From contig NC_034413.1 in assembly GCF_002078875.1 (NCBI RefSeq), forward strand, positions 58,958,433 through 59,022,432: a stretch of DNA of 64,000 nucleotides, read 5' to 3'. Below the pieces are notes generated by a model, which was not told the DNA's origin, ran no database searches, and worked only from the letters and a program-made list of their open reading frames with translations. Shown piece after piece: positions 1 through 9,067 of this stretch; position 1 is the stretch's first letter; each line of letters begins with the position of its first letter. Position numbers and translations under genes: made by a program. This DNA comes from Numida meleagris. Its lineage: Eukaryota > Chordata > Aves > Galliformes > Numididae.

Positions 1-1874
1 CACTTTTGTTACCAAAAAAGGGCTGCTTTTCCAGGAAAATATTTGATTTTTTCTAATCCAAAAAGAACATTTTTTCTATTTCAGGATAAACAGACATACC
101 GACACATACTGCCTGCCCTTCAACTGAAAAGATAAATTCCTCTAAGGCCAGATGTAAATCAACAGCAGAGTAGCGGACCGTTCCTTGTCTATGTATTTCA
201 GTAAATTCAATAGAAGTTCTAATTCTAACACACATTGGATTTCTGCATCTTCAGCTGACCATCATTAGTAGATTTAATTGAAAGGTTTGAAAGCCTCATT
301 ATCAGGTAACAAATGGTTGTGATTCTGTGGGAGGAGGAGGCGGCTGTGTTTAGGCACGGAAACACCACTGTTACTGAGAATAACTTCAGCAGTGAGAGCA
401 GGAAGGCGTCACTTCTCCAAAAGGTGATTTAGTCTGCTTCATCTTCCTTGCCATGGAGGAAAGAACAGTCAAGAAAGATAAATAAAGGAGAGGGACAGAA
501 CGTGTAAGTAACAGAAGGGAAACATTTCAAAGAAACAAACACCAAACTGAGGACCACAACCCAGGAATGGTCCCGCTGTTTCTTTTCTGCAGACATCGAC
601 CAGCCCTGCACTGCTATTCAGGGCAGTAGGACGCATTGGCCCACTTCTCTTTTTCTATTTTCCCTATTTCCACCTCACTTTAACATAAAAGGGAAAGAGA
701 AGAAACAAAAACCAGGTTCAACAACGGTTCATCTAGAGCCACTCAAGCTACTAACGCTTCCAGATCACAGAGAGTACTGCAAAGGGCCACTAACTTGCTA
801 TACAGCAGGAGAGGCGTTGTGGCTTCTCGTCTACCTGATGAATGCAGAAGTTCCAGTTTCACCAGGTATTGTATACAACCCATTCCAATACTACATATGT
901 GTCTATTTAGCTGTTTTCTAGTAATTAGTGTCCTGGAGAGAAATCCTAATGCCACAGATTATCGCAAGAAGCAAAGTGGGAGGAAATTATTTGGTTTTAT
1001 TAGCATTTGGGAATTCTGATTTTTCTAATGATGTCTACTGACCCCTAGCCTGTAGCTGTTTTCAGAGCAGTTTCTTTAGCAATTCTTCGTTTCATTAAAA
1101 ACTATACAAAGAAGAAATAGGAAACATATATTAGCGGTGAGAAGCGTTTTGAGTTAATCAGGATTTCCTCTTTTTGTTTTAAGAGTTTCCTATTTTAGAA
1201 GCAAGAGACAAATTACCTAAATTAATGCTGAGTTACATACCCAGATAAAACTAAACTACTTGCATTCTTCCTCCCAGAAGCACGTTCCTTTTCCACTATA
1301 AAAATCTGTTTCCCATTCTGTTCTTGTTTGCAGAACTTGTCAGAAAAGAGCCTATTAAAGGTTCACTGATAAAGGAGCGAAGATCTGAATGTGATTCCTT
1401 TGGCCAAACCACTCAAACCAAAGACGGCACAGAAGCAGCACTTAGATGCTCAAAGAAAAGGACCCCAGCTCCTGACAGCAGCCTGGGCGAAGGCTCCTCT
1501 TTGTGAAATTTGGGAACTTCCGCTTTTGGAAAATTCATTGTATCCAGGAGCTTAACAAACAGTAAGAGAATGACATTCTAACGCAGATGTTGAAATATCC
1601 CGAAGCACTTCTAGGTACTTCAACCTATTTATGAGATTTCTTAGCCCAAAACTGAGGAAGGACCAATGTTCCCTGAGCTCGGCTTCAGCTTTCCCGAGAT
1701 GCAGCACATCGAGATGATTTATTTAAGAAGGTGATGAATTTCTGGCAATTACTGAGGTCCACGTGCATACAGAACCCGCACATCCAAACCTAATGAGGTT
1801 TCCAGGGAACTTGCAGCTATTACAGATTCACGGGCTCCTTCACTCAGCTCCTGGGAAAGCGCTTACAGCCGATT

Positions 1875-2160
1875 CTGTGCTAATTCATGGAGCAATGAAT
1901 AAGTAAAAGCCGTACAGTATAATAAAACCATTGATCATTACGCTTTAAAAAGATTGACTCCTAAATATTTAGGAAGGAGCGCGTATTCAATGTTTATTGG
2001 CACTGGGAAATTAAGCTGTCACCCGTGAAATAGTAAAACTCATTAATGCAGAGTTTCTTTTTAAGTGTTAGGAATTAACTTTATTACTGCATCAGTAACG
2101 GCAAGCCTCAGCCTTAAATCGCCTGCCATTTAGCGTGAGGGAATGTTATTAAAACATATT
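1875..2160. promoter_or_regulatory. Candidate regulatory/conserved noncoding block in intron 1
   Basis: This block abuts the CpG island and is dense in ATTA/TAAT homeodomain-type cores (for example around 1937, 2043, 2074-2082 and 2150-2172). It also has a perfect 16-bp palindrome, TCCTAAATATTTAGGA, at 1959-1974. There are no repeat signatures and no ORF of note. Such low-complexity-free, motif-dense sequence next to a neural gene promoter is typical of conserved noncoding elements, but conservation cannot be judged from one genome. Confidence 0.3.
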
Positions 2161-2179
2161 AACTATAATTTAATTGACT

Positions 2180-2226
2180 GAGAAGAGGAAGGGGGAGAGA
2201 GGGGAAAGGAAGAAAGAAAGGAAAAA
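2180..2226 (+). repeat. 47-nt uninterrupted purine tract
   Basis: Every base from 2180 to 2226 on the plus strand is A or G (GAAGAGG, GGGGAGAGAGGGG and GAAAGAAAGG type units). On the CNTNAP5 sense strand it is an all-pyrimidine tract inside intron 1, at the border of the CpG island. Polypurine mirror-like tracts can form triplex (H-DNA) structures. Confidence 0.8.
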
Positions 2227-2350
2227 CAGAAGGAAAACAGAAGCTGGCCCCGCTCTGTGCCCAAGTTCGATTCGGAGCGCACAGGGCACGAGCGGAGCCG
2301 CGCCCCGCAGCTGCCGGGCAGAGACGCGCGCCCCGCGCCGTCGGCGGAAC

Positions 2351-2370
2351 AACAGCGCCCTCTGGCGGCT
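2351..2370 (-). promoter_or_regulatory. CTCF-like site in the CpG island
   Basis: The minus strand reads AGCCGCCAGAGGGCGCTGTT. The core CCGCCAGAGGGCGC (2368-2355) fits the well-known CTCF consensus CCRSYAGRKGGC followed by GC. It lies in CNTNAP5 intron 1, about 620 bases inside the donor, with the motif pointing in the direction of transcription. Occupancy would need ChIP evidence. Confidence 0.5.
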
Positions 2371-2983
2371 GCCGCGCCCCGGCGGCGCCTCCGCCCCGCG
2401 CCGCTCCGCTCCCCACGACGGCTCCGTCCGGGCAGACCCCGGCGGCACCGCCCTTAGCGCGTGGGAAACTTCCGAAGGGACGGAAAAGAAGGAGGAAGGC
2501 GCAACCCACCGTTTCCCAGCCATCATGCTGGCGGGAGAGGAGGAACGACAAAGCAGGAACCGACGGCACCCGCGGTTGCCCCGCCGCCACTTCCCGGGTT
2601 GTAGCGCGGCTGCGCGCGCCCAAACCCAGCAGCCCCGACCCAGGATGCGGGACCGATTCGCTCGCATTGCCGCGCAGCTCCGTCCCCGTCCCGCAGCCGG
2701 GGCAGGAAGAAGAGCGGCTGCAAAAAAACCGCAGTGTAGGCTGTGGTGGCTCCCCTTCGCTCCCACGTCCACAGTGGCAGGACGGCGGCGAGCAGCCAAC
2801 CCTTCCATCCGGCCGCAACTTTGCGTCTCTGAGCTCGGTTAGCACACCGGAGCCGGGCTAACTTTCTTAGAGGTCACGCTGCAATAACCTCTGCTTTCAG
2901 GGGATCTTCTCCCCCATCACACCCTCCTCCCCCGCTCCCCCCGCCCCCATCGCCAACATCAGGGAACTCCTCGCGCGCCCGCT

Positions 2984-2991
2984 ACTCACAA
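2984..2991 (-). other. CNTNAP5: 5' splice donor of CNTNAP5 exon 1
   Basis: On the minus strand the sequence ACAAATT is followed by GTGAGTAG. GTGAGT is a strong U1-type donor. The break falls after the first base of codon 26 (phase 1), which agrees with the family's exon 1/exon 2 boundary as I recall it. Reading through gives TGT GAG TAG, an immediate stop, so the exon must end here. Confidence 0.85.
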
Positions 2992-3065
2992 TTTGTCGCG
3001 GTCAATCCCAGGTGCCAAAAACCGGCGAGCAGCAGAGCGATAGCCCCGAGGGCTGGGGAATCCAT
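2990..3065 (-). CDS. CNTNAP5: CNTNAP5 exon 1, coding part (signal peptide); rest of gene outside window
   Basis: The minus strand reads ATG at 3065-3063 and encodes 25 residues plus one base before a splice donor. The peptide starts MDSPALGAIALLLAGF and continues WHLGLTATN. It has a hydrophobic core of Ala, Ile and Leu followed by a polar stretch, as expected of a cleavable signal peptide. The WHLGLTATN ending and the MDS start match my memory of the human CNTNAP5 N-terminus (MDS..., ...SGLWHLGLTATN). The phase-1 break after AAT T fits a next codon completed by exon 2 (Tyr in human). Caspr5 is a type I neurexin-superfamily membrane protein of neurons, with discoidin, laminin-G, EGF-like and fibrinogen-like regions, none of which is in this window. 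The start has A at -3 and G at +4. Without splicing the frame stops at TAG two codons later. I am confident of the family and fairly confident of paralogue 5. CNTNAP2 or CNTNAP4 would be the alternatives but match the signal peptide less well. Confidence 0.88.
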
Positions 3066-3338
3066 CTTCAGCCCCGCGGGGGGAAGCCAGCAGCCGCCCG
3101 CCTGTCTCCCCCGGTCCCGCTCTCCGAGCGCCTCTCAGCCTTTGTGCGCTCCCTCTTTCTCCGCTCATTTACTCCATCCAGCATCCAGGCACTCCGGGTT
3201 CAGGGGCAGGTGGAGCCAAGGGACCCTGCTCGGCAGTCCTGGTAGGGGGAAGCCGTTCCAAAAAGCGGCGGCAGCGCCCGAGCCGAGCGCTCAGCCCGGC
3301 AGCCGCCGCGGCAATGCGCCTCGCGAGCTGCGGCTGGA
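3066..3338 (-). other. CNTNAP5: Probable CNTNAP5 5' untranslated leader
   Basis: This GC-rich stretch lies between the start codon and the likely transcription start, inferred at about 25-30 bases downstream of a TATA-like box at 3369-3363. It holds three upstream ATGs (minus-strand A at 3184, 3177 and 3168), all out of frame with the main start and all with T at -3, a weak context. The right boundary is inferred. CpG-island promoters often have dispersed starts, so the real leader may be shorter or longer. Confidence 0.5.
3068..3184 (-). other. Upstream ORF ending 2 nt before the CNTNAP5 start
   Basis: On the minus strand an ATG at 3184 opens a 38-codon frame that ends with TGA at 3070-3068. 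Two bases then separate it from the main ATG at 3065. The peptide is Arg/Glu-rich, resembles nothing I recognise and is probably not itself functional. A second uORF, ATG GAG TAA (3177-3169), is nested inside it. A third ATG at 3168 directly follows that TAA and runs out of frame through the main start and past the exon end. All three have poor initiation contexts, so leaky scanning to the strong main ATG is likely. Confidence 0.45.
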
Positions 3339-3362
3339 AGCGGCACCGGGCGCTGGGCACCT

Positions 3363-3369
3363 CCTTATA
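3363..3369 (-). promoter_or_regulatory. TATA-like box of the CNTNAP5 promoter
   Basis: The minus strand reads CCTATAAGG. TATAAG is a good TATA match and sits about 300 bases upstream of the start codon, at the gene-distal edge of the CpG island. Immediately upstream on the minus strand is a G-rich GGGAGGAGGTGGAG tract that could bind Sp/KLF or MAZ-type factors. The transcription start would be near 3335-3345. There is no transcript evidence, so this remains an inference from position. Confidence 0.45.
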
Positions 3370-3499
3370 GGCGAGAGCTGCACTCCACCTCCTCCCAGCC
3401 CCCTGGAAGTCACTCCTCCTCGCCTTCCAGGGAGGATCCTCGTTGCAATCTTCACGCGTTGTTGATAAGCATCAGAATCACGGAGTAAATCAGATGCCT

Positions 3500-3554
3500 G
3501 AAGGGAAAGAAAAAAAGAAAAAAAAAATTTTCCTCTTTTTTTCTCCTCCCTCCC
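3500..3554. repeat. Purine block followed directly by pyrimidine block upstream of the promoter
   Basis: Bases 3500-3527 are all purines, mostly A with GAAGGGAAAG at the start. Bases 3528-3554 are all pyrimidines, TTTTCCTC then T-rich and CCTCCCTCCC. The two halves form an imperfect inverted repeat that could fold into a hairpin or exclude nucleosomes. It lies about 130-190 bases upstream of the TATA-like box. Confidence 0.7.
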
Positions 3555-3704
3555 GCCCGGGTACTGCCGCGGCTGGAACATTTTTAAAGCGCCCTCAGCT
3601 CGGTTGTTTGTTTGCTTATAAATATTATATTGGTATATCTTACTGCACGTAGTGCCGATACATCCTTACAGACCCCGGTCCCAGCGCTCAGCCTCACCCC
3701 CGGG

Positions 3705-3790
3705 GAATCACAGAATCATTAAGGTTGGAAAAGACTTCTAAGATCATCTAGTTCAACTGCAGCCCTGGACAGGACTGATGAGTGCTCCCA
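3705..3790 (-). mobile_element. CR1 LINE fragment, 3' end
   Basis: The plus strand reads GAATCACAGAATCATTAAGG then TTGGAAAAGACTTCTAAGATCATCTAG, which is the reverse complement of the CR1 3' terminus. The element is strongly 5'-truncated and retains its terminal octamer units. It sits about 340 bases upstream of the CNTNAP5 promoter. The inner boundary is approximate. Confidence 0.85.
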
Positions 3791-3856
3791 GAGCTGGGGA
3801 CCAAGCCAGACCCACATGCAAAGTACTGCAACCTCCCACCCAGCTGGATTTCGTGG

Positions 3857-3874
3857 TTGATTGATTGATTGATT
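3857..3874 (+). repeat. (TTGA)n microsatellite
   Basis: About four and a half tandem copies of TTGA, just beyond the CR1 fragment. Confidence 0.9.
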
Positions 3875-4390
3875 AGCCGAGTGCACAGGCTGTGCTTATC
3901 CCCCCCGGGGGTGTGAGAAGTTGGAGGGTAAAGGAAAGCAGAGTTTAAAACATCTTGCTTTCTCCTGTGGTTTGTGTGCAGGCAGCCAGAGCACGCTCGG
4001 AGCAGCACCTTGTGCTGTTTGCAGTCACCTCCCTGCATGCTTGCAAACACAGGATGTAAACATCCCTTCAGGAACTCCGCTTTAATCACTGCTGAGATCT
4101 AACCTTGTTGCTTTGCTGCAGCGTCACCTCACATCAATAGATTGCTGCACCAAAGTCAGGTCAAAACTGCATTAGTGATTCCCCTTATGTGTGTAAGGAG
4201 AGCATATTTGGGCCATTAAAGTCTTTGTGGGGTAAAGTTGCTAGTCCTTAGCCACAGTCTCCTACTGAGGAATAATTAGAAGTTTATCAAAGCCACTGTC
4301 TCACCAGTGGAGAGCAGAGATTTAAATTGCTGGCATGCTATCAGCCTCATATTAATGTGAGGAGGATGGAGGAAATTCATTGCGTTTGAA
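3875..4390. other. Unique 5' flank, no gene seen
   Basis: Single-copy sequence between two CR1 fragments. It includes a near-palindrome CCTCATATTAATGTGAGG at 4345-4362 with one G:T mismatch. No exon, RNA gene or further repeat is recognisable. Confidence 0.6.
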
Positions 4391-4511
4391 TGCCCTGGAG
4401 ATGTATGAGGCCAGGTTGGATGGGGCCCTGGGCAACCTGATCTGGTGGGTGGCAGCCAGCCCACAGCAGAGGGCTGGAAAGGTCCCATCCAACCTAAGCC
4501 ATTCTATGATT
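4391..4511 (+). mobile_element. CR1 LINE fragment, 3' end
   Basis: The sequence runs CCCTGGAGATG, then GAGGCCAGGTTGGATGGGGC, CCTGGGCAACCTGATCTGG and finally CCATTCTATGATTA, following the CR1 3' UTR consensus. It is 5'-truncated, with its 3' end to the right. Confidence 0.93.
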
Positions 4512-4953
4512 AGATGCTACATCAAAGAGCAGGTGTCAGGGGGACACCCAAAGCAAGACTCTTGGCTCTAAAGGAGCAGTCAGCTTGGGAGGCAAAAGCC
4601 CATGTTTTAAAAAATGACCTAATTATTTCACCTTCTGTTGTTACAAGTGATGCAAGGTTAAACAGGAAGGATAGCTGTCTTGTCCCGAGGCTTTCAGTCA
4701 GAATCTATAAATGATTTAGTTATGTAAAACCAAGACTTAAGAGGAACTTTAAAGCCTGATGAGATCTTTAAGTCTTTCGTTTTTGGTTTAAATGCATTCG
4801 CACACACCAAAGTTTTATCTTTCCCCATGCAGGCCTGACCCGGATGCTCTGTGCTTCACTTAACGTCTGAACCCACTGAGATTTCAGAAGCTTGGGGTGG
4901 GGGTCAGTTCAAGGATAACACCTCTACACAAGATGTCTGTTCTGCCATCCAAA

Positions 4954-5300
4954 GAATCATAGACTCATAGAATTGTTTGAGTTGGAAGGGACCCTTAGAG
5001 ACCATCTGGTCCAACTCCCTGCAATGACCAGGGACACCTACAGCTCCATCAGGTGCTCAGAGCCCTGTCCAGCCTCACCTTGAGTGTCTCCAGGGATGGG
5101 GCACCCACCAGCTCTCTGGGCAACCTGTGCCAGTGCCTCACTGCCCCTTATTGTAAAAAAAATTTCTTCCTTATATCCAGTCTAAATCTCCTCTCTTTTA
5201 GTTTGAGACCATTTCCTTTTGTCCTGTCACAACAGACCCTGATAAAGAGTCTGTCCCCTTCTTTCTTACAGAGCCCATTTAGATACTAAAAGGCCCTGAA
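4954..5300 (-). mobile_element. CR1 LINE fragment, about 350 bp
   Basis: It starts with GAATCATAGACTCATAGAAT (reverse complement of the CR1 tail) and continues through CAACTCCCTGCAATGACC, CTCCAGGGATGGGGCACCCA and GGCAACCTGTGCCAGTGCC to the TTTTGTCCTGTCACAACAGA block. A 78-codon plus-strand open frame here is antisense CR1 and not a gene. Confidence 0.93.
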
Positions 5301-6194
5301 GGAGCTGTTTATCCAGATGTTTGCGTGAGGATGCAGACAGCACCTCCCTGAGAAGGCCCATTTAGGAAGGAATTAAGGAGCTCTGCTCATTTCCCATGGT
5401 GAGTGGGGAGAGAGATGTTCTCACCTTTCTGTCCTATAAGAAATGCCTTATCTCCATAAGTTGTACAGGCCGTGTACAATGCTCTGGCTCAGAGAACTGC
5501 ATTGCTTTATTGCAGGCCAGGAGGGCTGGGTATTGAGAAAATTATGTTATTAACTTGACTTTTTCAGGTGAGTAATCAGGCTTCAGAAGTACCAGCAGTG
5601 CTTCCAGAGCTACCACTTGAGTAAACCTAAGCAGCAGAATATATCAGAAAGCTTAAAGCCAGAGTGGATTTGCTCAGGAGACACACAAGTCTTTGACACA
5701 GTCACAACTTCACAACTATCCTGAAATTAGCAGAGGAATTCAGAGGAAGGAGATTAATTTTTTTTTCATACTTTCCTTTTAAAAAATAATTAAAATTAAA
5801 TGGACTGTGTTTCAAATATTTTCAGTGTCTCTCTCAACTATCTGGCACAATGGTACAGTTTTTAACTGACTCACTGAACTAATTAGTGGTTTGTTTATAG
5901 GAAAGCAGATGTGGAAATGAACTATGCAGACTAATTAACAGCCAGCAGTAAATATGAGCCCAGTATAATGCATCCCAGTGGTTACCAGTATGGATCTGAC
6001 TGCAGATCTGGACCCAGATGACACCACTGATTTTTACATCGCATGTATGAGGTGCTGCTTTCCCAGAGGCACACCTCTTCCATAAGCTGCTCTGCATCAT
6101 AAATGCCAGGCAGGTGCACTAAGATTTGTGAATGTTTGGGTGCCTGAGCACTACAACTGAGAAGTTATGACCAGAGTGGAGGGCTACGCAGCTG

Positions 6195-6345
6195 TTCTTT
6201 GCAGGAAATTATGTAAATAACGTCACATTAAAGGGCTCTTTGCCAGCAAGATTTTTATTAGAGTAAATTTATTAATTACTATTAAAGCTGTTCAGACAAA
6301 AAGTGTGTCTTGCACTTGTTTATCTGAGATCAGATAAACTGATTT
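6195..6345. promoter_or_regulatory. Candidate enhancer-like block with GATA inverted repeat
   Basis: The block contains AACGTCAC (6219-6226, CRE-like), TAATTA (6273-6278, homeodomain core) and a perfect inverted repeat GTTTATCTGA-GA-TCAGATAAAC at 6318-6339. The inverted repeat presents two facing GATA-factor motifs. It lies about 3 kb upstream of the CNTNAP5 promoter, is not within any repeat, and has no coding character. Function is inferred. Confidence 0.35.
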
Positions 6346-6645
6346 TCTTTTGTAGAGTCAGTAAATAGCGTCAATACTGCTCTAGCCCCTGTAGAGTTTG
6401 CCACCGGAAGCAATAACTGTTCAGCCCTTGTGTTCAATCTGTTTGGCTATTTGAATAATCACAGATGGAACCTTTATGTCTTTCCCCAAACTTAGAGCAC
6501 TCAGAGAAGACTGGAGGACAGCATTAGGTATATGAATTTGAAGAGCATGTATTCCCACAAACTATCACACCTGGCTTTTGGATCACCTATTGCTGTTTCC
6601 TGTTGATAACAAGGAATTTGTCTGAAGAATATCATGTTTCTACTC

Positions 6646-6700
6646 AAAAAGAAAAAAAAAAACAACCAAAGCCTCTTCTTTTTTTCCTTTTTTTTTTTCC
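6646..6700. repeat. Adjacent A-rich and T-rich tracts
   Basis: An A-rich run (AAAAAGAAAAAAAAAAA) is followed after about 15 bases by a T-rich run (CTTCTTTTTTTCC and then eleven T). The two could pair as a weak hairpin. This is simple sequence. Confidence 0.85.
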
Positions 6701-7421
6701 CCTCAGAGAATTCTATAAAAAGAAAGGACTCATTCATTAAAGAGAATATGTGGGAAGCTTCCATAAAACACACCGACCCTCACCAGGTGAGTGCAACAGC
6801 AGGCTGCTCATTATCCTTGGATGGTTCCACGGCATACATAAGTCCAGAGGATAAGAAAATTTAATGATCTGCTGGGATAATCTGATGGCCAGTAGCATTT
6901 TTGAGATGCATGCTGAGATTAGGGTAAAAGAAATCAGATGTCAAGCTGTGCAGTGATTATTGGAAGACAAAGAACTAAAGTCACCTTTTCTTCCCCCTTG
7001 CCTTTCCCTATGTCATTTTGCCACTCTCTGCTGTTATTATGGTTTTCATTGCATTACCTTGTCTGCCTATGAAGACGTATGTGTCAATCATGGCTAGATA
7101 TAGCTACCAGACTTAATAGATCAATGACCTGACTAAATAATAGTACAGATGGCTACAAACTGGCTACAAATGGCTGGGGACTTCAATAGGCCTTACATGG
7201 GACACACTTCTCCATGTTGTGATTCCACTGACATTGTACGTTATGGTTCAGGAGGGTTCCAGAAGTTACTCTCGTTCCTCACCAAACACAGGTGTCAACT
7301 CCAGATGGACCATCCAAGTTCTCCCCAGTCTGTGTTTGTTTTTAATTAACTGCAGTCATCCAGGTGCATTTACTGTTCTAGAAGCGGTTGTCCACCCCCA
7401 AGGACCAGGGGCACTGACAAG

Positions 7422-7604
7422 ATCATAGAATCATAACATCATAGAATGGCTTAGATTGGAGGGGACCTTAAAGATCATCTAGCTCCAAGCCCCATGCCAT
7501 GGATAGGGCTGCCACCCACCAGAACAGTACTCCATCCAACCTGGCCTTGAACACTTCCAGAGATGGAGCATCCACAGCTTCTCTGGGCAACCTGCCCAGT
7601 GGAA
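7422..7604 (-). mobile_element. CR1 LINE fragment, 3' end with multiplied tail units
   Basis: The left end has ATCATAGAATCATAACATCA then TAGAATGGCTTAGATTGGAG, the reverse complement of a CR1 tail with extra octamer copies. It continues through GGCTGCCACCCACCAGAAC and TCTCTGGGCAACCTGCCCAG. It is 5'-truncated. Confidence 0.93.
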
Positions 7605-9067
7605 GGGTAGACTTTGCAAGGTGTTGGCAGAAACACATTCCTGTGATCAAATTGATGATCATCCCTAAATGGAGAAACAGATGCAAACTAAATAATATAT
7701 TTTTTTTCCTGTTTCAAAGTCATACAGTTTGAAGTTAGAATAAGGAAGGCCCTAAAAAGTCCCAGGACATTGTCACTGGATGAATTGAATCCTTGAAGAA
7801 CAGCATGCTAACTAATGGGAACATAACATAATGGGAACTATGAGTCCCAGCTGAGGTCAAAGCCCAGTGTCTATCCTACAATACTCAGATGCTTCAAGGC
7901 TAACTAGAGCAAAACAATGATAAAATATGACAGGTATCTTAGGAAAAATCTCAGTTTGGTGGGCATTTCAGTTCAGACCACAGCATCAGAAGGGAGGCAA
8001 AAGTTATCTGTATGAACACCTATTTCCATCTGTAAGGAAAGCAACTTTCTTTTTCATTCATTAGTGGGTAACTGGTCTTCATTTTGCAGAAATTTATTCA
8101 TTCAGTCAAGGAATAATAGTATCTGCCATGTCACTGATGTAAGTAATGACCTATAATGAATAGACACTGGGCTGAATTTTCAGAAGCGATTACTGGTTTT
8201 GCATGAACAACCAAGGTATCCCTTAAGGGGCAGCTTTTCAGAACTATTTGGCCTTTACCTGCTGAACATCAGTACTATGATCTGTCTGCCCAAACAGTAG
8301 AGTTAAAAGGAGAGACATCCACAATCATTAGAGTCCATTGAACACTTGCACCTCAGCACACCACTTAATCCATAGACTTGTGCTTGAGGAGGGAAACAGT
8401 CACCTGGGCCTACATTCAGAATGAGCAATTTTGAACATCTCCATCATTTGGCAGAGGAAGTTTGCAAGGAGTGAAAGAGAGCTAATTTCATCAAATAAAT
8501 CATTCGTGACAAATGGCTCATCCAGCACTAGCACTCAGAAAATTATTATTAGCAACAGCTGGGCTGGGTATGACAACCTATATTCAGGCATTCTTTTTAC
8601 TTTTCTGCTTGTCCTTCAATAATCTCTGTTATGGATAGAGGTCGAAGAGGAGTGAGGAGAGGGAAGTTATGTGGAAACTAATGCAATCATTAGGTCATTT
8701 TTAACCTTGCTGCAATTATCATACAGAAGGAGCCAACTGTGAATAATGGGAGGTGAGACTGTAATTTAAACTCCCCTGAATATACTTTCACACGCCATCA
8801 GGATTTCTACGTTTAATCCTGCAGGAATGAGCTGCACCTGAGCACTCCTTTGTTGTTCACTTCTCAAACCACATACAGGTGGTTTGGGGTCCTGGGCTCA
8901 TGTTTTTAAAGCATCCTGCCTTTCTGAGGTTGTATTTTTTTGATGCAAACGTGGCAGGAAATGGAATAGAAAATGGGATTAATAGGGGTGGCTGAATCAC
9001 GGTGTCTTTGGGATTCTTCTGGACAAGATCCTTGCTGAGGGCTGGGCTGAAAGCCTGGACTAAACTA
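7605..9067. other. Intergenic, no gene seen
   Basis: Single-copy AT-rich sequence with only short ORFs. It contains a small hairpin at 8865-8886. No repeat family is recognised. Confidence 0.55.
8865..8886. repeat. Short perfect inverted repeat
   Basis: CAAACCAC and GTGGTTTG are 8-bp arms around a 6-base loop, ATACAG. Function unknown; possibly chance. Confidence 0.6.

Larger units (their letters stand above)
1..2989 (-). other. CNTNAP5: CNTNAP5 intron 1, 5' portion
   Basis: The sequence left of the exon 1 donor is intron 1 on the minus strand and continues past the window edge. CNTNAP family first introns are known to be very long, so the absence of exon 2 (which should begin with a codon completing Tyr-Asn-Cys) is expected. 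The stretch contains GC-rich island sequence (2255-2989), a purine tract (2180-2226) and a compositionally distinctive AT-rich block (1875-2160). Bases 1-1870 show no gene, no recognisable repeat and only short chance ORFs. Confidence 0.75.
2255..3440. promoter_or_regulatory. CpG island over CNTNAP5 promoter, exon 1 and start of intron 1
   Basis: GC content rises sharply at about 2250 and falls after about 3440, with many CpG dinucleotides (clusters at 2270-2460, 2550-2720 and 3230-3360). This is the only such block in the window. It spans the proximal promoter, the leader, the first coding exon and about 730 bases of intron 1. Its high GC also produces long accidental open frames on both strands, which I do not consider genes. 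Islands of this type mark broadly permissive or developmentally regulated promoters. Confidence 0.85.
5301..7421. other. Intergenic, no gene seen
   Basis: AT-rich single-copy sequence. Notable pieces are a motif-dense block at 6195-6345 (listed separately) and A- and T-tracts at 6646-6700. ORFs are all under about 90 codons and unrecognised. Confidence 0.6.

Noticed and set aside
2159..2845. Long overlapping open frames on both strands (up to 228 codons) in the CpG island
   Set aside because: High GC depletes stop codons. The predicted proteins are Arg/Ala/Pro/Gly-rich, differ in every frame, start in AT-rich flank and resemble no family. The true coding exon nearby is a different, shorter frame.
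4345..4362. Near-palindrome CCTCATATTAATGTGAGG, with a 16-base identical match at about 18194-18209
   Set aside because: A 16-base AT-rich match between two places in 64 kb is expected by chance, and the flanks do not align.
5053..5289. 78-codon plus-strand open frame
   Set aside because: It lies wholly within an antisense CR1 fragment.
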